Shown here: piece by piece, positions 1-8,720 of the stretch
How positions within the stretch are numbered: position 1 is the first letter of the stretch
Layout: each line of letters opens with the position of its first letter
NCBI RefSeq assembly: GCF_002744175.1
Contig: NZ_NKHF01000036.1
Coordinates: forward strand, 20,699-84,698
Reading direction: 5' to 3'
DNA length: 64,000 bases
Source: Pseudoalteromonas piscicida
GTDB taxonomy: Bacteria; Pseudomonadota; Gammaproteobacteria; Enterobacterales; Alteromonadaceae
Notes under the pieces: generated by a model
Seen by the model: only the letters and a program-made list of their open reading frames with translations
Databases searched by the model: none
Told to the model about the DNA's origin: nothing
Position numbers and translations under genes: made by a program

Positions 1-171
1 TTTGCTGTAAATAATAGCGATGAAGCTATTCGCTATGCCGCGATTAAGGCGCTGTCAAACCAACAAAAAAGTGAAGGGATTAAAGCCACCTTACGTCAAG
101 CACTACAACAAGAGCACTCAAGACGTAATTTTGAAGCCATTGTTAATCTTTTGCACAGTAATACCAACTGA
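1..171 (+). CDS. C-terminal fragment of an unidentified protein (possibly HEAT-repeat type)
   Basis: The gene enters from the left edge in frame 1 and ends at the TGA at 169-171, giving 56 visible residues. The stretch is helical and rich in Ala, Gln and charged residues (around DEAIRYAAIKALSNQQ), which resembles a HEAT-like helical repeat, but that is only an impression and no function can be given. The last codons, Asn-Thr-Asn-stop, come from the end of the repeat at 159-230, so the native C-terminus may have been altered by that element. Codon use in this frame looks like its neighbours, better than the overlapping frame that starts at 20. Confidence 0.55.
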   Translation, partial: FAVNNSDEAIRYAAIKALSNQQKSEGIKATLRQALQQEHSRRNFEAIVNLLHSNTN

Positions 172-230
172 ATTAATTCTCTACTATTTGCAGGATGAAA
201 TAGCTCATTTACTTAACACATTTGGTATAA
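159..230 (-). repeat. Dispersed imperfect-palindrome repeat, short copy
   Basis: 72 bp flanked by TAATACCAA at the left and TTGGTATAA at the right, which are near-perfect inverted ends. Read on the minus strand it matches the two ends of the 164-bp copy at 22676-22839 with the central part missing. It covers the last three codons and stop of the upstream gene. It encodes nothing visible and resembles a MITE or REP-like element. Confidence 0.75.
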
Positions 231-408
231 GCAGAACGCAAACAATCAATAGCCATTTGCCGGGTCAATTGTTGCCACCACAACATTTGGCCCTTTTTTG
301 TTTTTTATACGAAAAATCATTATTGTACAAAGTTTTTACTATGGTTGATCTCGACCTGCATTTACTGCTATAAGCTAATTACCTATAATCAGGAGCATCG
401 CTTAAACA

Positions 409-720
409 ATGATAGCAAACACCCCACCCCCTCCTTATTACGCCGTGATTTTTACCAATATCAAAAACAACGACGACGATGGGTATGCCCAAACCGCATC
501 AAGAATGGTAGAGCTTGCACAATTACAACCTGGATTCTTAGGTATAGAATCAGCTCGTGAAGAAGTTGGGATCACGGTTTCGTATTGGCAAGACCTAGAA
601 GCAATCAAAGCGTGGAAAGCCAACGCTGAGCATATTGAGGCGCAAAAGAATGGCAACAAAAAATGGTATAAAAGCTATACCACTCGAATTGCCAAAGTAG
701 AACGAGAATATAGCCTCTAG
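409..720 (+). CDS. ABM-domain (antibiotic biosynthesis monooxygenase-like) protein
   Basis: A 103-residue protein with the shape of the dimeric alpha/beta-barrel ABM fold: an N-terminal strand (YYAVIFTNI), a helix (YAQTASRMVELAQLQPGFLG), the strand pattern SAREEVGITVSYWQDLEAIKAWK and a C-terminal WYKSYTTRIAKVER strand. Family members are small heme-degrading or quinol-oxidising enzymes, or uncharacterised; the substrate cannot be read from the sequence. An AGGAG lies near 391-395, rather far from the ATG at 409. It is convergent with the Crp/Fnr-type gene and only 26 bp separate them. The family call is good, the function is unknown. Confidence 0.75.
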   Translation: MIANTPPPPYYAVIFTNIKNNDDDGYAQTASRMVELAQLQPGFLGIESAREEVGITVSYWQDLEAIKAWKANAEHIEAQKNGNKKWYKSYTTRIAKVEREYSL

Positions 721-746
721 CGCTGTTAGAGCTAGATTATCGACGC

Positions 747-1310
747 TTATGTCTTGTTGACTCGTGACTTTAGTCGTGATAATCCTTGAGGTGTCACGCC
801 TAGATAGTTAGCAAGATCATAATTTGCCAAACTAGCAAGCCAATGAGGACGTTCATCACGTAAGAAGCAATACCTTTGCTCTACTGTATTTAGAAGTAAG
901 AATGCTTCTTTTGCCTCTTTAAACAAAAGCTGTTGCTCTAATAACTTGATCTTAAGTGCTTGAAAACTATCTTGTGCCAGCAAAGACAAAGGAACCAGTA
1001 CAACCTCCGCCTCTTCCAGAGCAGATATTTGAAAGTAGCTAGGTGCATTTTGGATCCACTCAGCATATAAAATACAAAGCTCACCAGGAAAGTAAAACTC
1101 CTTGTGTCTTAACTCTCCTACATCATTCACCACAGATGACACTAGCTTGCCTGAATGAATAAAAAAACCATAGCGTTGCATTTGCCCTTGCTGTAGCAAT
1201 ATTTCATTACGGCTGAAGTGTTTAATGTCTAACGTAGGGCTTTGCTGAATGAGTGTCAAAATCTCATTTTTTGTGGTTTCACAAAGCTGGCCCAGTGTGT
1301 GAAAAGGCAT
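747..1310 (-). CDS. Crp/Fnr-family transcriptional regulator
   Basis: 187 residues: an N-terminal cyclic-nucleotide-binding-like beta-roll (residues about 20-115, with NEILLQQGQMQRYGFFIHSGKL) followed by a long dimerisation helix and a C-terminal helix-turn-helix (about 158-183, LANYDLANYLGVTPQGLSRLKS). It is shorter than classical Crp and has no Fnr-type N-terminal cysteine cluster, so it probably senses a small molecule or is a simple effector-responsive regulator; the ligand is unknown. Neighbouring genes give no clear target, although the ABM gene is the closest. It lies downstream of the sdh-suc block on the same strand but after the sucD terminator, so it should be transcribed separately. 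Confidence 0.82.
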   Translation of the reverse strand: MPFHTLGQLCETTKNEILTLIQQSPTLDIKHFSRNEILLQQGQMQRYGFFIHSGKLVSSVVNDVGELRHKEFYFPGELCILYAEWIQNAPSYFQISALEEAEVVLVPLSLLAQDSFQALKIKLLEQQLLFKEAKEAFLLLNTVEQRYCFLRDERPHWLASLANYDLANYLGVTPQGLSRLKSRVNKT

Positions 1311-1336
1311 AATCCCCTCGCTGAGTTAAGCAGATC

Positions 1337-1363
1337 AAAAAAGCTCCATCAGGAGCCTTTTTT
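1337..1363 (-). terminator. Intrinsic terminator after sucD
   Basis: On the minus strand a GCTCC/GGAGC stem with a 4-nt loop is followed by six T residues (A run at 1337-1342 on the plus strand). T residues on the other side make it partly bidirectional. Confidence 0.7.
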
Positions 1364-1379
1364 AACGTGTGGTATTAAC

Positions 1380-2252
1380 TTACCAACCCGCTTTCTCTTT
1401 TAGTGCAGAACCGATTTCTGCAAGAGAGCGAACTGTTTTAACACCCGCTGCTTCAAGTGCTGCGAACTTCTCGTCAGCTGTACCTTTACCGCCTGCGATA
1501 ATTGCACCAGCGTGACCCATACGCTTACCTGGAGGAGCAGTAACACCAGCGATGTAAGAAACTACAGGCTTAGTTACGTTATGCTTGATGTACTCAGCCG
1601 CTTCTTCTTCAGCTGTACCGCCGATCTCACCGATCATTACGATAGCTTCAGTTTGCGGATCGTTTTGGAACATCTCTAGTACGTCGATGAAGTTAGTGCC
1701 TGGGATTGGGTCACCACCGATACCAACGCAAGTAGATTGACCGAAGCCAGCGTCAGTAGTTTGCTTAACTGCTTCATAAGTCAAAGTACCAGAGCGTGAC
1801 ACGATACCTACTTTACCTGGCATGTGGATGTGACCTGGCATGATACCGATCTTAGTTTCACCTGGAGTGATAACACCTGGGCAGTTAGGACCAATCATGC
1901 GAACGCCAGTTTCTTCTAGCTTCACTTTAACATCAACCATATCTAATGTAGGGATGCCTTCAGTGATACATACGATTAGCTCGATACCTGCGTCGATCGC
2001 TTCAAGGATAGCGTCTTTACAGAAAGCTGCTGGTACGTAGATAACAGATGCAGTAGCACCTGTAGACTCTACCGCTTCACGTACAGTGTTGAATACAGGT
2101 AGACCTAGGTGAGTTGTGCCGCCTTTACCAGGAGAAACACCACCAACCATTTGTGTACCGTACTGGATAGCTTGCTCAGAGTGGAATGTACCCTGACCAC
2201 CAGTGAAACCTTGACAGATTACTTTAGTATCTTTGTTAATTAGTACAGACAT
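1380..2252 (-). CDS. sucD: Succinyl-CoA synthetase (ADP-forming) alpha subunit
   Basis: 290 residues, the normal length. With SucC it makes ATP from succinyl-CoA in the TCA cycle. The N-terminal CoA-binding Rossmann domain (about 1-125, with [12 protein letters not shown] and [11 protein letters not shown]) is followed by the ligase domain holding the phosphorylated histidine, H247, in GHAGAI. Its ATG overlaps the sucC stop by one base (TAATG), so the two are translationally coupled. It is the last gene of the sdhCDAB-sucABCD block, and a terminator follows at 1337-1363. Confidence 0.98.
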   Translation of the reverse strand: MSVLINKDTKVICQGFTGGQGTFHSEQAIQYGTQMVGGVSPGKGGTTHLGLPVFNTVREAVESTGATASVIYVPAAFCKDAILEAIDAGIELIVCITEGIPTLDMVDVKVKLEETGVRMIGPNCPGVITPGETKIGIMPGHIHMPGKVGIVSRSGTLTYEAVKQTTDAGFGQSTCVGIGGDPIPGTNFIDVLEMFQNDPQTEAIVMIGEIGGTAEEEAAEYIKHNVTKPVVSYIAGVTAPPGKRMGHAGAIIAGGKGTADEKFAALEAAGVKTVRSLAEIGSALKEKAGW

Positions 2253-3418
2253 TATTTGCCCTCCGCAGCAGCAACTACTTTCTCAGCAGCGTCAGTTAGT
2301 GACTCAGCTGCAATGATGTCAAGGCCTGAGTTAGCTAGTACTTCACGACCAGCTTCAGCGTTAGTACCTTCAAGACGTACAACTACTGGTACGCTTACGC
2401 CAACTTCTTTAACCGCACCGATAATACCTTCAGCGATCATGTCACAACGTACGATACCACCGAAGATGTTAACTAGTACTGCTTTAACGTTGTCGTCAGA
2501 AAGGATGATCTTGAATGCTTCAGATACACGCTCTTTCGTCGCGCCGCCACCAACATCTAGGAAGTTAGCTGGCTTACCACCGTGTAGGTTTACGATGTCC
2601 ATAGTACCCATTGCAAGGCCTGCACCGTTAACCATACAACCAACGTTACCGTCTAGTGCAACGTAGTTAAGCTCGAAGCTTGCTGCGTGTGCTTCACGCG
2701 CATCTTCTTGTGAAGGATCGTGGAATTCACGGATCTTAGGCTGACGGAACAATGCGTTACCGTCTACACCGATTTTGCCGTCTAGGCAGTGTAGGTTGCC
2801 AGCGTCTGTGATTACTAGAGGGTTGATCTCTAGTAATGCAAAATCGTGGTTGATAAACATTTGCGCTAGACCCATGAAGATCTTAGTGAACTGCTTAACT
2901 TGAGTTGGGTTCAAACCTAGTTTGAACGCTAGCTCACGACCTTGGTAAGCTTGAGGACCTACTAGTGGGTCGATCTCAGCTTTGTGAATTAGTTCAGGAG
3001 TTTCTTCTGCAACTTGTTCAATCTCTACACCACCTTCAGTTGATGCCATGAACACGATTTTACGTGAACCACGGTCAACAACAGCGCCTAGGTATAGTTC
3101 ATTTGCAATATCAGTGCAGCTTTCTACTAAGATTTTAGCTACTGGCTGACCTTTCTCGTCTGTTTGGTAAGTAACTAGGTTTTTACCTAACCAGTTTTCA
3201 GCGAATGCGCGGATTTCGTCTTTGCTGTCTGCAAGTTTAACACCGCCAGCTTTACCACGGCCGCCTGCGTGTACTTGACACTTAACAACCCACTTGTCTC
3301 CACCGATTTTACCAGCAGCTTCTACTGCTTCTTGAGGTGTATCACAAGCAAAGCCTTCTGATACAGGTAAACCATATTCGGCAAAAAGTTGTTTTGCCTG
3401 ATACTCATGCAAATTCAT
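2252..3418 (-). CDS. sucC: Succinyl-CoA synthetase beta subunit
   Basis: 388 residues, the same length as the E. coli enzyme. It has an N-terminal ATP-grasp domain ([20 protein letters not shown], then [17 protein letters not shown]) and a C-terminal flavodoxin-like domain with the [16 protein letters not shown] motif. It binds the nucleotide and succinate and pairs with SucD. The 173-bp gap from sucB contains a strong terminator (3545-3575) and a dyad (3449-3476), so sucCD probably has its own promoter in addition to read-through from sucAB. Confidence 0.98.
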   Translation of the reverse strand: MNLHEYQAKQLFAEYGLPVSEGFACDTPQEAVEAAGKIGGDKWVVKCQVHAGGRGKAGGVKLADSKDEIRAFAENWLGKNLVTYQTDEKGQPVAKILVESCTDIANELYLGAVVDRGSRKIVFMASTEGGVEIEQVAEETPELIHKAEIDPLVGPQAYQGRELAFKLGLNPTQVKQFTKIFMGLAQMFINHDFALLEINPLVITDAGNLHCLDGKIGVDGNALFRQPKIREFHDPSQEDAREAHAASFELNYVALDGNVGCMVNGAGLAMGTMDIVNLHGGKPANFLDVGGGATKERVSEAFKIILSDDNVKAVLVNIFGGIVRCDMIAEGIIGAVKEVGVSVPVVVRLEGTNAEAGREVLANSGLDIIAAESLTDAAEKVVAAAEGK

Positions 3419-3448
3419 GATGCTTTATCCAATTTTTTATACTAAAAA

Positions 3449-3476
3449 AGCTGAATATTTATGCAAATAATCAGCT
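3449..3476 (-). promoter_or_regulatory. Dyad in the sucC leader
   Basis: AGCTGA at 3449-3454 pairs with TCAGCT at 3471-3476 and most of the AT-rich centre is also self-complementary. It lies about 30 bp before the sucC start. It could be an operator or an mRNA hairpin; no regulator can be named. Confidence 0.4.
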
Positions 3477-3544
3477 ATCCCAAATTGCGCACATAGTATA
3501 GATCCCAAGGCTTCTGATGAAAACCCCACTTAGACCAAAGGCGC

Positions 3545-3575
3545 AAAAAAAAAGCTGTATGCGAGCATACAGCTT
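3545..3575 (-). terminator. Intrinsic terminator between sucB and sucC
   Basis: A perfect 10-bp stem (3552-3561 with 3566-3575) with a CGAG loop is followed on the minus strand by a run of nine T residues. It lies just past the sucB stop, so most sdh-sucAB transcription should end here. Confidence 0.88.
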
Positions 3576-3591
3576 ATTCTTTAAACAAATA

Positions 3592-5082
3592 TTATACGTC
3601 TAGTAGTAGACGTGTTGGATCTTCAAGCAACTCTTTAATCGTTACTAGGAAGCCCACTGACTCTTTACCATCGATTTGACGGTGGTCATAAGATAGCGCT
3701 AAGTACATCATAGGTAAGATTTCAACCTTACCGTTTACTGCCATTGGACGCTCTTGGATTTTGTGCATACCCAAGATTGAAGACTGCGGCAAGTTGATGA
3801 TAGGCGTAGAAAGTAGTGAACCAAACACACCACCATTGGTGATAGTGAAGTTACCGCCAGTCATATCGTCAACAGTTAGCTTACCGTCACGACCTTTAAT
3901 AGCAAGCTCGCGAATGTTCTTTTCGATTTCTGCAACTGATAGCTTATCGCAATCACGTAATACCGGAGTCACTAGACCACGAGGTGTAGATACTGCGATG
4001 CTGATATCGAAGTAGTTGTGGTAAACAATGTCGTCACCATCGATAGACGCGTTAACTTCAGGGAAACGCTTAAGCGCTTCAGTTACCGCTTTCACGTAGA
4101 AAGACATGAAACCTAAACGAATACCATGACGCTTCTCGAATACCTCTTGGTACTGCTTACGAAGATCCATGATTGGCTTCATGTTTACTTCGTTGAACGT
4201 TGTCAACATTGCTGTTGAATTCTTCGCTTCTAATAGACGGTTAGCGATTGTCTTACGAAGACGCGTCATTGGTACACGTTTTTGTGTACGCTCACCTACA
4301 GGCGCTGCTGGTGCAGAAGCTGCAGGCTTAGACTCTGATTTTGCAGGTGCTTTAAGGAAAGCATCCACGTCTTCTTTAGTAATACGACCGCCTTTACCAG
4401 ACCCTTTGATCTTAGAAGCATCAAGGCCTTTCTCTGCGATAAGACGACGAACAGATGGAGTTAATACATCTGAGTTTTCGTCAGAAGCAGCGGCTGGCGC
4501 TTCTTCTTTCTTCTCGCTTGATGATGCAGCTGGCGCGCCACCGGCAACGATTTTACCGATAACTTGATCACCTAGTACGGTCTCACCTTCAGCGTGAATG
4601 TGCTCACCCATCACACCGTCTTCAGGTGCAACAACTTCAAGAACCACTTTATCTGTTTCAATATCAACTAGGTTCTGGTCGCGGCTAACCGCTTCACCTG
4701 GTTGAACGTGCCAAGTTGCGATAGTAGCGTCTGCTACTGACTCAGGAAGTACAGGTACTTTAATGTCCACTTCTTTACCTTCTGATGCTGGCGCCGATTC
4801 TGACGCTGCTGGTTTTTCATTTGATTGAGCAGGAGCTGCTTCATCAGCAGCACCTAGTTGTGCAATAACTTGTTCGCCAAGAACAGTTGCGCCTTCTTCT
4901 TCAGAAATCGCAACGATAACACCGTCTTCAGGCGCTACCACTTCTAAAACGACCTTATCAGTTTCGATGTCAACTAAGTTTTGATCACGAGTCACTTTAT
5001 CGCCAACGCTTACATGCCATGTAGCAACCGTTGCATCAGCAACAGACTCAGGAAGAACAGGAACCTTAATTTCGGTTGTCAT
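3592..5082 (-). CDS. sucB: 2-oxoglutarate dehydrogenase E2 (dihydrolipoyl succinyltransferase) with two lipoyl domains
   Basis: 496 residues, about 90 longer than E. coli SucB because two lipoyl domains stand in tandem: residues about 3-78 with lipoyl-lysine K43, and about 105-180 with K145, both in the motif IETDKVV. Ala/Pro/Glu-rich linkers separate them. Next come the E3/E1-binding domain (about 207-245, [21 protein letters not shown]) and the catalytic acyltransferase domain with SYDHRQIDG near the C-terminus. It transfers the succinyl group to CoA in the 2-oxoglutarate dehydrogenase complex. The 10-bp gap to sucA shows coupling. No E3 (lpd) gene is present in this window. Confidence 0.97.
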   Translation of the reverse strand: MTTEIKVPVLPESVADATVATWHVSVGDKVTRDQNLVDIETDKVVLEVVAPEDGVIVAISEEEGATVLGEQVIAQLGAADEAAPAQSNEKPAASESAPASEGKEVDIKVPVLPESVADATIATWHVQPGEAVSRDQNLVDIETDKVVLEVVAPEDGVMGEHIHAEGETVLGDQVIGKIVAGGAPAASSSEKKEEAPAAASDENSDVLTPSVRRLIAEKGLDASKIKGSGKGGRITKEDVDAFLKAPAKSESKPAASAPAAPVGERTQKRVPMTRLRKTIANRLLEAKNSTAMLTTFNEVNMKPIMDLRKQYQEVFEKRHGIRLGFMSFYVKAVTEALKRFPEVNASIDGDDIVYHNYFDISIAVSTPRGLVTPVLRDCDKLSVAEIEKNIRELAIKGRDGKLTVDDMTGGNFTITNGGVFGSLLSTPIINLPQSSILGMHKIQERPMAVNGKVEILPMMYLALSYDHRQIDGKESVGFLVTIKELLEDPTRLLLDV

Positions 5083-5092
5083 CTCTTATTCC

Positions 5093-7906
5093 TTATTTCT
5101 TAATTGTTAAAGCGTCAGCAATTAACGCGTTTTGTTCTTTAGTATGTGTAGACATATATCCACATGCTGGAGCAGCAGAAGCCTTACGACCTGCATACGT
5201 CAAATTCGCGCCAGCTGGAATAGCTTCCCAGAAATGGTGCTGTGAACAGTACCAAGCACCTTGGTTTTGTGGCTCTTCTTGACACCAAACAAAATCTTTA
5301 ACGTGCTGGTAGCGAGCCATAATCTCGTCCATCTCTTTATGAGGGAACGGATATAATTGTTCAACACGAACAATAGCAACGTTGTTTAGCTCTTGCTTAC
5401 GACGTTCTTGTAATAGTTCGTAGTATACTTTACCGCTACAGAATACAACACGCTCAACGTTTTCAGGATTGATATCATCAATCTCGTCGATCATGTTGTT
5501 GAATACGCCTTCAGATAGTTCTTCAAGACTAGAAACAGCCAGCGGGTGACGTAATAGTGACTTCGGCGTCATTACTATCAATGGGCGACGCAGTGGACGT
5601 ACCGACTGACGACGTAACATTGCATAAACTTGCGCAGGTGTCGACGGCACACAAACTTGCATATTGTGATCAGCACAAAGCTGCAAGTAACGCTCTAGAC
5701 GTGATGAACTGTGTTCAGGACCTTGACCTTCATAGCCATGAGGTAGCAATAATGTTAGACCACATAAACGGCCCCACTTTTGCTCACCAGAGCTTAAGAA
5801 CTGATCGAATACAACTTGCGCTCCATTAGCAAAGTCACCGAACTGGGCTTCCCACAATACTAGTGATGTAGGCTCTGCTGTTGCGTAACCATATTCGAAT
5901 GCTAATACCGCTTCTTCAGAAAGTACCGAGTCGTATACTTCAAATAAGCCTTGGCCTTCGCGGATATTTTGCAGTGGCAGATACGTTGACGCGTCAGCTT
6001 GGTTGTGAACAACCGCATGACGGTGGAAGAATGTACCACGGCCAGAGTCTTGTCCAGTTAAGCGTACGTCCGTACCTTCGTCGACTAGAGTAGCGTAAGC
6101 TAGTGTTTCAGCCATACCCCAATCAAGCATTTTCTCGCCTTTCGCCATTAATTTGCGATCGTCGTAGATCTTTTTGACACGAGATTGTGCTTTGTGTGTC
6201 TCAGGGTAAGAGGCAATTTGTTCACCAAGCGCTTTTAGTTTTTCTAGTTCAACTTTTGGCTCATATGGCGTGTCCCAATCGTGACCAACATATTTAGACC
6301 AATCAGATGAGTGCTTAGTTTCTTTTTGGATTTCTTCGACTACACAAACGCCCTTATCTAGACCGTTACGGTATTCGTCAGAAAGTTGTTTTGCATCTTC
6401 TTCAGAAATCACACCTTCACGAACCAACTGCTCAGCATATAACTGACGCGGTACTGGGTGCTTTTTAATTTTTTGATACATCAACGGCTGAGTTGCGTTT
6501 GGCTCATCAGCTTCGTTGTGACCGTGGCGACGGTAGCATACTAAGTCAATCACCACGTCACGCTTGAACTTGTTACGGAAATCAAGTGCAACTTGTGTAA
6601 CAAACGCAACCGCCTCAGGATCATCTGAGTTAACGTGGAAAATTGGTGCCTGAACCATTTTCGCAATATCAGTACAGTATTCAGTCGAACGCGTATCTTC
6701 ACGTTTAGATGTAGTGAAACCAACTTGGTTGTTCACAACAATACGAATTGAACCACCAACGCCGTATGCACGTGTTTGCGATAGGTTAAACGTTTCTTGT
6801 ACTACACCTTGACCTGCAATTGCAGAGTCGCCGTGAATTGTGATTGGTAATGCTTTAGATCCACTTTGGCAATTTAAGCGGTCAAGACGAGCACGTACCG
6901 ATCCCATTACAACTGGGTTTACAATTTCAAGGTGTGATGGGTTAAATGCCAATGCCATATGCACATTGCCGCCCTTCGTACCGAAATCTGAAGAGAAACC
7001 CATATGGTATTTAACGTCACCTGAACCTGCTTGCTCACCGTATTTACCAGCGAACTCATCAAATAGTTCTTGTGGGTTTTTACCCAATACATTCACTAGC
7101 ACGTTTAGACGACCACGGTGAGCCATACCGATTACTGCTTCTTGCTGACCACTTTCACCTGCACGGTGGATCAGTTCTTTCAGCATGGGTACCAGCGCAT
7201 CGCCGCCTTCTAGTGAGAAACGCTTCGCACCAGGGAATTTCGCGCCTAGATACTTTTCTAGGCCATCCGCTGCGGTAAGCCCTTTGTAAATTCTTAGCTT
7301 AGTTTCTTTGTCGAATTGCGGCTTAGCGAAGGTCGATTCTAAACGTTGTTGTAACCAACGTTTTTCTTCGGTAGAAGTGATGTGCATGTACTCGGCACCG
7401 ATAGAGCCACAATAAGTCGCTTTGAGTGCAGCGTACAAGTCTTTGAGTTTCATTGTCTCTTTGCCACAAGCAAAAGAGCCAACATTAAATTCTTTATCTA
7501 AGTCTGCGTCAGTTAAATCATGAAAAGCAGGGTCAAGATCGCGAACACGTTCTCTTTCCCAAATCCCTAACGGGTCTAGGTTAGCGTTCTGATGACCTCT
7601 GAAACGGAATGCATTAATTAACTGCAGAACTTTAACTTGCTTGGCATCAGCAGACCCTTCTGCGGATACCACGACTTCTCTGTGTTTGTTTTTAGCAAGA
7701 TCTGCAAATTGCGCTCTTACTTCTGAATGTTTAGTGTCAACATCCACACCATCAACTTTTGGCAGTTGATCAAACACCTCTCGCCACTCTTCTGGCACTG
7801 AAGCTGCATCATCTAGATACGCCTCATATAGATCTTCTACGTACGCAACGTTACCGCCGTACAAATGCGAAGATTCTAGCCATGCCTTCATCACACCTTC
7901 GTGCAT
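5093..7906 (-). CDS. sucA: 2-oxoglutarate dehydrogenase E1 (thiamine diphosphate-dependent)
   Basis: 937 residues, close to the 933 of E. coli. It decarboxylates 2-oxoglutarate and succinylates the lipoyl arms of SucB. The N-terminal segment (LESSHLYGGNVAYVEDLYEAY) that docks the complex is present. The core has GMAHRGRLNVLVNVLGK and GDSAIAGQGVVQE, and the ThDP region RRHGHNEADEP, followed by the C-terminal transketolase-like half. The ATG at 7906 gives an N-terminus that aligns with the E. coli protein; a second in-frame ATG five codons on has a better GAAGG spacing. An 84-bp gap with a 12-bp-stem hairpin separates it from sdhB. Confidence 0.98.
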   Translation of the reverse strand: MHEGVMKAWLESSHLYGGNVAYVEDLYEAYLDDAASVPEEWREVFDQLPKVDGVDVDTKHSEVRAQFADLAKNKHREVVVSAEGSADAKQVKVLQLINAFRFRGHQNANLDPLGIWERERVRDLDPAFHDLTDADLDKEFNVGSFACGKETMKLKDLYAALKATYCGSIGAEYMHITSTEEKRWLQQRLESTFAKPQFDKETKLRIYKGLTAADGLEKYLGAKFPGAKRFSLEGGDALVPMLKELIHRAGESGQQEAVIGMAHRGRLNVLVNVLGKNPQELFDEFAGKYGEQAGSGDVKYHMGFSSDFGTKGGNVHMALAFNPSHLEIVNPVVMGSVRARLDRLNCQSGSKALPITIHGDSAIAGQGVVQETFNLSQTRAYGVGGSIRIVVNNQVGFTTSKREDTRSTEYCTDIAKMVQAPIFHVNSDDPEAVAFVTQVALDFRNKFKRDVVIDLVCYRRHGHNEADEPNATQPLMYQKIKKHPVPRQLYAEQLVREGVISEEDAKQLSDEYRNGLDKGVCVVEEIQKETKHSSDWSKYVGHDWDTPYEPKVELEKLKALGEQIASYPETHKAQSRVKKIYDDRKLMAKGEKMLDWGMAETLAYATLVDEGTDVRLTGQDSGRGTFFHRHAVVHNQADASTYLPLQNIREGQGLFEVYDSVLSEEAVLAFEYGYATAEPTSLVLWEAQFGDFANGAQVVFDQFLSSGEQKWGRLCGLTLLLPHGYEGQGPEHSSSRLERYLQLCADHNMQVCVPSTPAQVYAMLRRQSVRPLRRPLIVMTPKSLLRHPLAVSSLEELSEGVFNNMIDEIDDINPENVERVVFCSGKVYYELLQERRKQELNNVAIVRVEQLYPFPHKEMDEIMARYQHVKDFVWCQEEPQNQGAWYCSQHHFWEAIPAGANLTYAGRKASAAPACGYMSTHTKEQNALIADALTIKK

Positions 7907-7947
7907 CTATTAGCCCTTTTATCTAGCGCAGAAACTCAAACGAAAAC

Positions 7948-7975
7948 AAGATGGCAAGCTTTTGCTTGCCATCTT
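7948..7975 (-). terminator. Strong hairpin between sdhB and sucA
   Basis: A perfect 12-bp stem (7948-7959 with 7964-7975) has a 4-nt loop. The T tract after it on the minus strand is interrupted (TTGTTTTCGTTT), so it may be a partial terminator, a processing or stability element, or both. Confidence 0.6.
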
Positions 7976-7990
7976 AGCTAGTAGTATGTG

Positions 7991-8710
7991 TTATACCGAA
8001 CGGTTTAACAACATTGATTTAATTTGTCCAATTGCCTTAGTTGGATTAAGGCCCTTAGGACATACGCTAACACAGTTCATAATACTGTGACAGCGGAATA
8101 CGCTGAACGCGTCATCAAGATCTGCAAGGCGTTCTTCTGTTGCTGTATCGCGGCTATCTGCCAAGAAACGATAAGCATGTAGAAGACCAGCAGGACCGAT
8201 GAACTTGTCTGGGTTCCACCAGAAAGAAGGACAAGACGTTGAACAACATGCACAAAGAATACATTCATACAAACCATCTAGCTTTTCACGATCTTCAATT
8301 GATTGAAGACGTTCTTCACCACCTGTTGGCTTGTCGTTGATCAAGAATGGCTTAACCTTCTCGTATTGCGTATAGAACTGGCTCATGTCTATTACTAGGT
8401 CACGGATAACCGGAAGACCTGGTAATGGACGAATAACCACTTTGCCTTTACCACCATTCTGCAATGCAGAAATCGGAGTAATACAGGCAAGGCCGTTTTT
8501 ACCATTCATATTAATACCGTCTGAACCACACACCCCTTCACGGCATGAACGACGGAAAGATAAAGATGGATCTTGCTCTTTAAGTTGCATCAGAGCGTCC
8601 AACACCATCATGTCACGACCTTCCTCTACTTCTAGAGTGTAGTCCTGCATGCGTGGTGCTGCATCTTCATCAGGATTATAACGATAAACAGATAATTCTA
8701 AAGTTGCCAT
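7991..8710 (-). CDS. sdhB: Succinate dehydrogenase iron-sulfur subunit
   Basis: 239 residues. It carries electrons from SdhA to ubiquinone. The N-terminal ferredoxin-like domain has the [2Fe-2S] ligands in CREGVCGSDG and a later LAC, with Asp in place of one cysteine as in E. coli. The C-terminal domain has the [4Fe-4S] motif CILCACCSTSCP and the [3Fe-4S] motif CHSIMNCVSVCPKG. It ends the sdhCDAB segment and is 10 bp downstream of sdhA. Confidence 0.98.
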   Translation of the reverse strand: MATLELSVYRYNPDEDAAPRMQDYTLEVEEGRDMMVLDALMQLKEQDPSLSFRRSCREGVCGSDGINMNGKNGLACITPISALQNGGKGKVVIRPLPGLPVIRDLVIDMSQFYTQYEKVKPFLINDKPTGGEERLQSIEDREKLDGLYECILCACCSTSCPSFWWNPDKFIGPAGLLHAYRFLADSRDTATEERLADLDDAFSVFRCHSIMNCVSVCPKGLNPTKAIGQIKSMLLNRSV

Positions 8711-8720
8711 CGCTTAGCTC

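Noticed and set aside
20..373. Open frame of 117 codons at the left edge
   Set aside because: It overlaps the real frame-1 gene end and the repeat, has no ribosome-binding site, and its residues look random.
4300..4850. Plus-strand frames opposite sucB and similar long antisense frames over sucC and the 36-38 kb permease
   Set aside because: They mirror high-coding-density genes on the other strand and have no independent start signals or domains.
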